Source: Microbacterium cremeum
GTDB taxonomy: Bacteria > Actinomycetota > Actinomycetes > Actinomycetales > Microbacteriaceae
NCBI RefSeq assembly: GCF_015277855.1
Contig: NZ_CP063812.1
Span: 2,604,001 to 2,668,000, forward strand
Reading direction: 5' to 3'
Length of the DNA: 64,000 nucleotides
A program made the translations under genes and the position numbers. The notes under the pieces were generated by a model. That model was not told the DNA's origin. It worked only from the letters and a program-made list of their open reading frames with translations, and did not search any database. How positions within the stretch are numbered: position 1 is the stretch's first letter; each line of letters starts with the position of its first letter. This document shows, piece by piece, positions 62,635-64,000 of the stretch.

Positions 62635-63765
62635 TCACAGCTCCGCGTGGAGCATCCAGACCTTGTCGGCGGCCTCGCTCCACGAGAACGCACGCCCTCG
62701 ATCCCCCGCCAGCACGGCCAGGCGTTCGGCGGCCGCCGTCGAAGACACGGCCGACGCGAGCGCCTCGCCCATGCCCGAGACGAGCTCCGCGGCATCGGCG
62801 GCCCGGACGAGCACTCCCCCCTCGTGCACGATCTCCTCGTGCACGGCGGAAGCCGAGGCTACGACGGGCACGCCCAGGGTCAAGGCATCCACCACGCGCC
62901 ACGGAAACGCCGCCCGCCGCGACGGCGCCACGAACGCCACCGCGCCGCCGAACACCGCCGCGCGGTCGGCCGCATCCAGCACGCCACGCACGTGCATCCG
63001 CCGCTCCGGCACGCCTGCGGCCGAGGCGAGCTCGACGACGGCGGGCTCGTGCCCCTCTTCCACCTCGATCACCACGATGGGAAGGTCCACACCGGATGCC
63101 GCGACCGCCGCGAGTCCGGCATCCAGGCCCTCCGAGGCCAGCGGTCCGCCACCCAGCAGCACGAAGCCCTCGGGAAGGTCGAGCGAACGCCGCCGCCCCA
63201 CCTCGTCCGACGGCACCGAGAATCCGAGGGGCGACGCTCCGGCGATCACCCTCACCCGATCGGCGAGCGAGGGCGCGATCTCGGCCACCCGCACGGCGAG
63301 CGAGTGCGTCGGCACGACCACCGCGTCGGCGTGCTTCCCCGCACGCTTCAGCATGGCCTTGTGCCACCCGACGACCGAGCGCGGCAGCTCCGCCGGCGAC
63401 TCCCAGGGCCGCAGATCCCACACCGTCACGACCGTCTGATCGTGGTCGTGCACGCGGTCGTGCCGTACGAGCGGTGCGAACAGCGTCGGCGAGTGGATCA
63501 TGCCGCCGCCGATCCCGGTGCCCACCCCCAGCTGCAGCGCGGCCGCGAGCTCGCGCCGCTGCAGCGCCGTGCGCCGTACCCCGGCGAGCCCTCCGACCGA
63601 CGCGAGCAGGGCGTCGTCGCCTCCGGCGGGCGCGATCGCCTCGACCTCGCACCCGCTCGGAGCGCCGAGCACGAGAGCTCGTGCGAGTTCCCGCGAAGCC
63701 TCCGCGATCTCCGGCTCGACCGGAGCGACGACCTGGTCGAGCATCACGCGCAACGTGGCGACCAC
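62635..63765 (-). CDS. GT4-family glycosyltransferase
   Basis: A 376-residue GT-B enzyme. The N-terminal half has a short beta-alpha fold with GTGIGGGMIHSPTLFAPLVRH and VVTVWDLRPWESPAELP, and KHADAVVVPTHSLAVRVAEI marks the inter-domain boundary. The C-terminal half has GFVLLGGGPLASEG, AAVFGGAVAFVAPSRRAAFPWRVVDALTLGVPVVASA, which is the sugar-nucleotide loop, and HEEIVHEGG. The usual ExxG-E motif is altered (RRAAFPW). GGAGGG lies 7 nt before the GTG. It follows the LCP-like gene on the same strand with a 3-bp gap. Confidence 0.8.
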   Translation of the reverse strand: MVATLRVMLDQVVAPVEPEIAEASRELARALVLGAPSGCEVEAIAPAGGDDALLASVGGLAGVRRTALQRRELAAALQLGVGTGIGGGMIHSPTLFAPLVRHDRVHDHDQTVVTVWDLRPWESPAELPRSVVGWHKAMLKRAGKHADAVVVPTHSLAVRVAEIAPSLADRVRVIAGASPLGFSVPSDEVGRRRSLDLPEGFVLLGGGPLASEGLDAGLAAVAASGVDLPIVVIEVEEGHEPAVVELASAAGVPERRMHVRGVLDAADRAAVFGGAVAFVAPSRRAAFPWRVVDALTLGVPVVASASAVHEEIVHEGGVLVRAADAAELVSGMGEALASAVSSTAAAERLAVLAGDRGRAFSWSEAADKVWMLHAEL

Positions 63766-63768
63766 GCG

Positions 63769-64000
63769 TCAGCCCTCCGGAGTGCCGGTCGGCGTCGGCG
63801 GGTGGAGCGTGGTCTGGATGAGCTCCTGGATGTAGGCGTAGTCGGGGTGGTACTCGTCGATGCCGCCCTCGGGCGTGAGCTCGATCGTGCTGACCGGCTC
63901 CTCCTTGGCCTTCACCGCGAGGTCGGCGAGCGCGGGGATGAGCGACTGCGGCAGGTCGGTCTTGACGAGGGCGGTGCCCGCAGTCGCGATCTCCTGGAAC
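63769..64000 (-). CDS. C-terminus of a probable LCP (LytR-CpsA-Psr) family protein (partial)
   Basis: The last 76 codons of a minus-strand gene whose start lies beyond the window. The visible residues (LVKTDLPQSLIPALADLAVK, ELTPEGGIDEYHPDYAYIQ, then a Pro/Thr-rich end) match the helical C-terminal region of LCP proteins, which attach surface glycans to peptidoglycan. The catalytic arginines would lie outside the window, so the family call rests on a short segment. It is followed closely by the GT4 gene. Its position beside a polysaccharide locus fits a glycan-anchoring role. Confidence 0.6.
   Translation of the reverse strand, partial: FQEIATAGTALVKTDLPQSLIPALADLAVKAKEEPVSTIELTPEGGIDEYHPDYAYIQELIQTTLHPPTPTGTPEG

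Overview
The window is very GC-rich, densely coded and free of tRNA, rRNA, CRISPR or insertion-sequence genes. A WhiB-family regulator, a DUF3499/DUF5719/WhiB/ManA block, a FurA-KatG pair, a fused RmlC-RmlD and many start codons with a TANNNT hexamer 6-8 nt upstream all point to a high-GC actinobacterium. Gene content and style fit Microbacteriaceae, most likely Microbacterium; the genus is inference. No gap between genes exceeds about 175 bases.

Region 1 (1-5.7 kb, + strand) is a tightly overlapping operon: a multi-pass membrane protein cut by the window edge, a DUF4129 protein, a possible 37-codon linker ORF, a DUF4350 protein, a MoxR AAA+ ATPase and a DUF58 protein. The usual partners of this system, SpoIIM-like and RDD membrane proteins, lie at 9.5-11.4 kb as a divergent pair. 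Between them sit an aquaporin and a furA-katG peroxide-defence operon with a perfect palindromic operator. S-adenosylhomocysteine hydrolase follows.

Region 2 (13.0-19.9 kb) resembles the actinobacterial block around whiB2 and manA: DUF3499, a zincin-like protein without its zinc motif, DUF5719, a giant membrane glycosyltransferase, WhiB and mannose-6-phosphate isomerase.

Region 3 (20-60.4 kb) is a large surface-polysaccharide locus. It encodes sugar-nucleotide enzymes (Ugd, Glf, RmlA, RmlB, an RmlC-RmlD fusion, two tandem Gmd-like dehydratases) and about a dozen glycosyltransferases, including an RgpF-like rhamnan protein. It also has two Wzy/WaaL-type ligase/polymerase proteins, two separate ABC exporters (one Wzt with a C-terminal glycan-binding domain, one without), a Wzx-like flippase, three DUF2142 GT-C-like proteins and a coupled nitroreductase / LPG-synthase-like / pyruvyl-transferase / DUF2142 x2 operon. 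Several lines sampled here have clearly lower GC than region 1, as expected of a variable cell-surface locus. ManA, just upstream, helps supply the mannose branch that feeds GDP-mannose to Gmd.

Region 4 (60.4-64 kb, - strand) holds a secreted lysozyme-like cell-wall protein with five cysteine-bearing repeats, a GT4 glycosyltransferase, and the C-terminus of a protein that looks like an LCP (LytR-CpsA-Psr) glycan-attachment enzyme. Together the genes suggest synthesis of rhamnose-, galactofuranose-, uronate- and 6-deoxyhexose-containing glycans, their export by more than one route, and their attachment to the wall.
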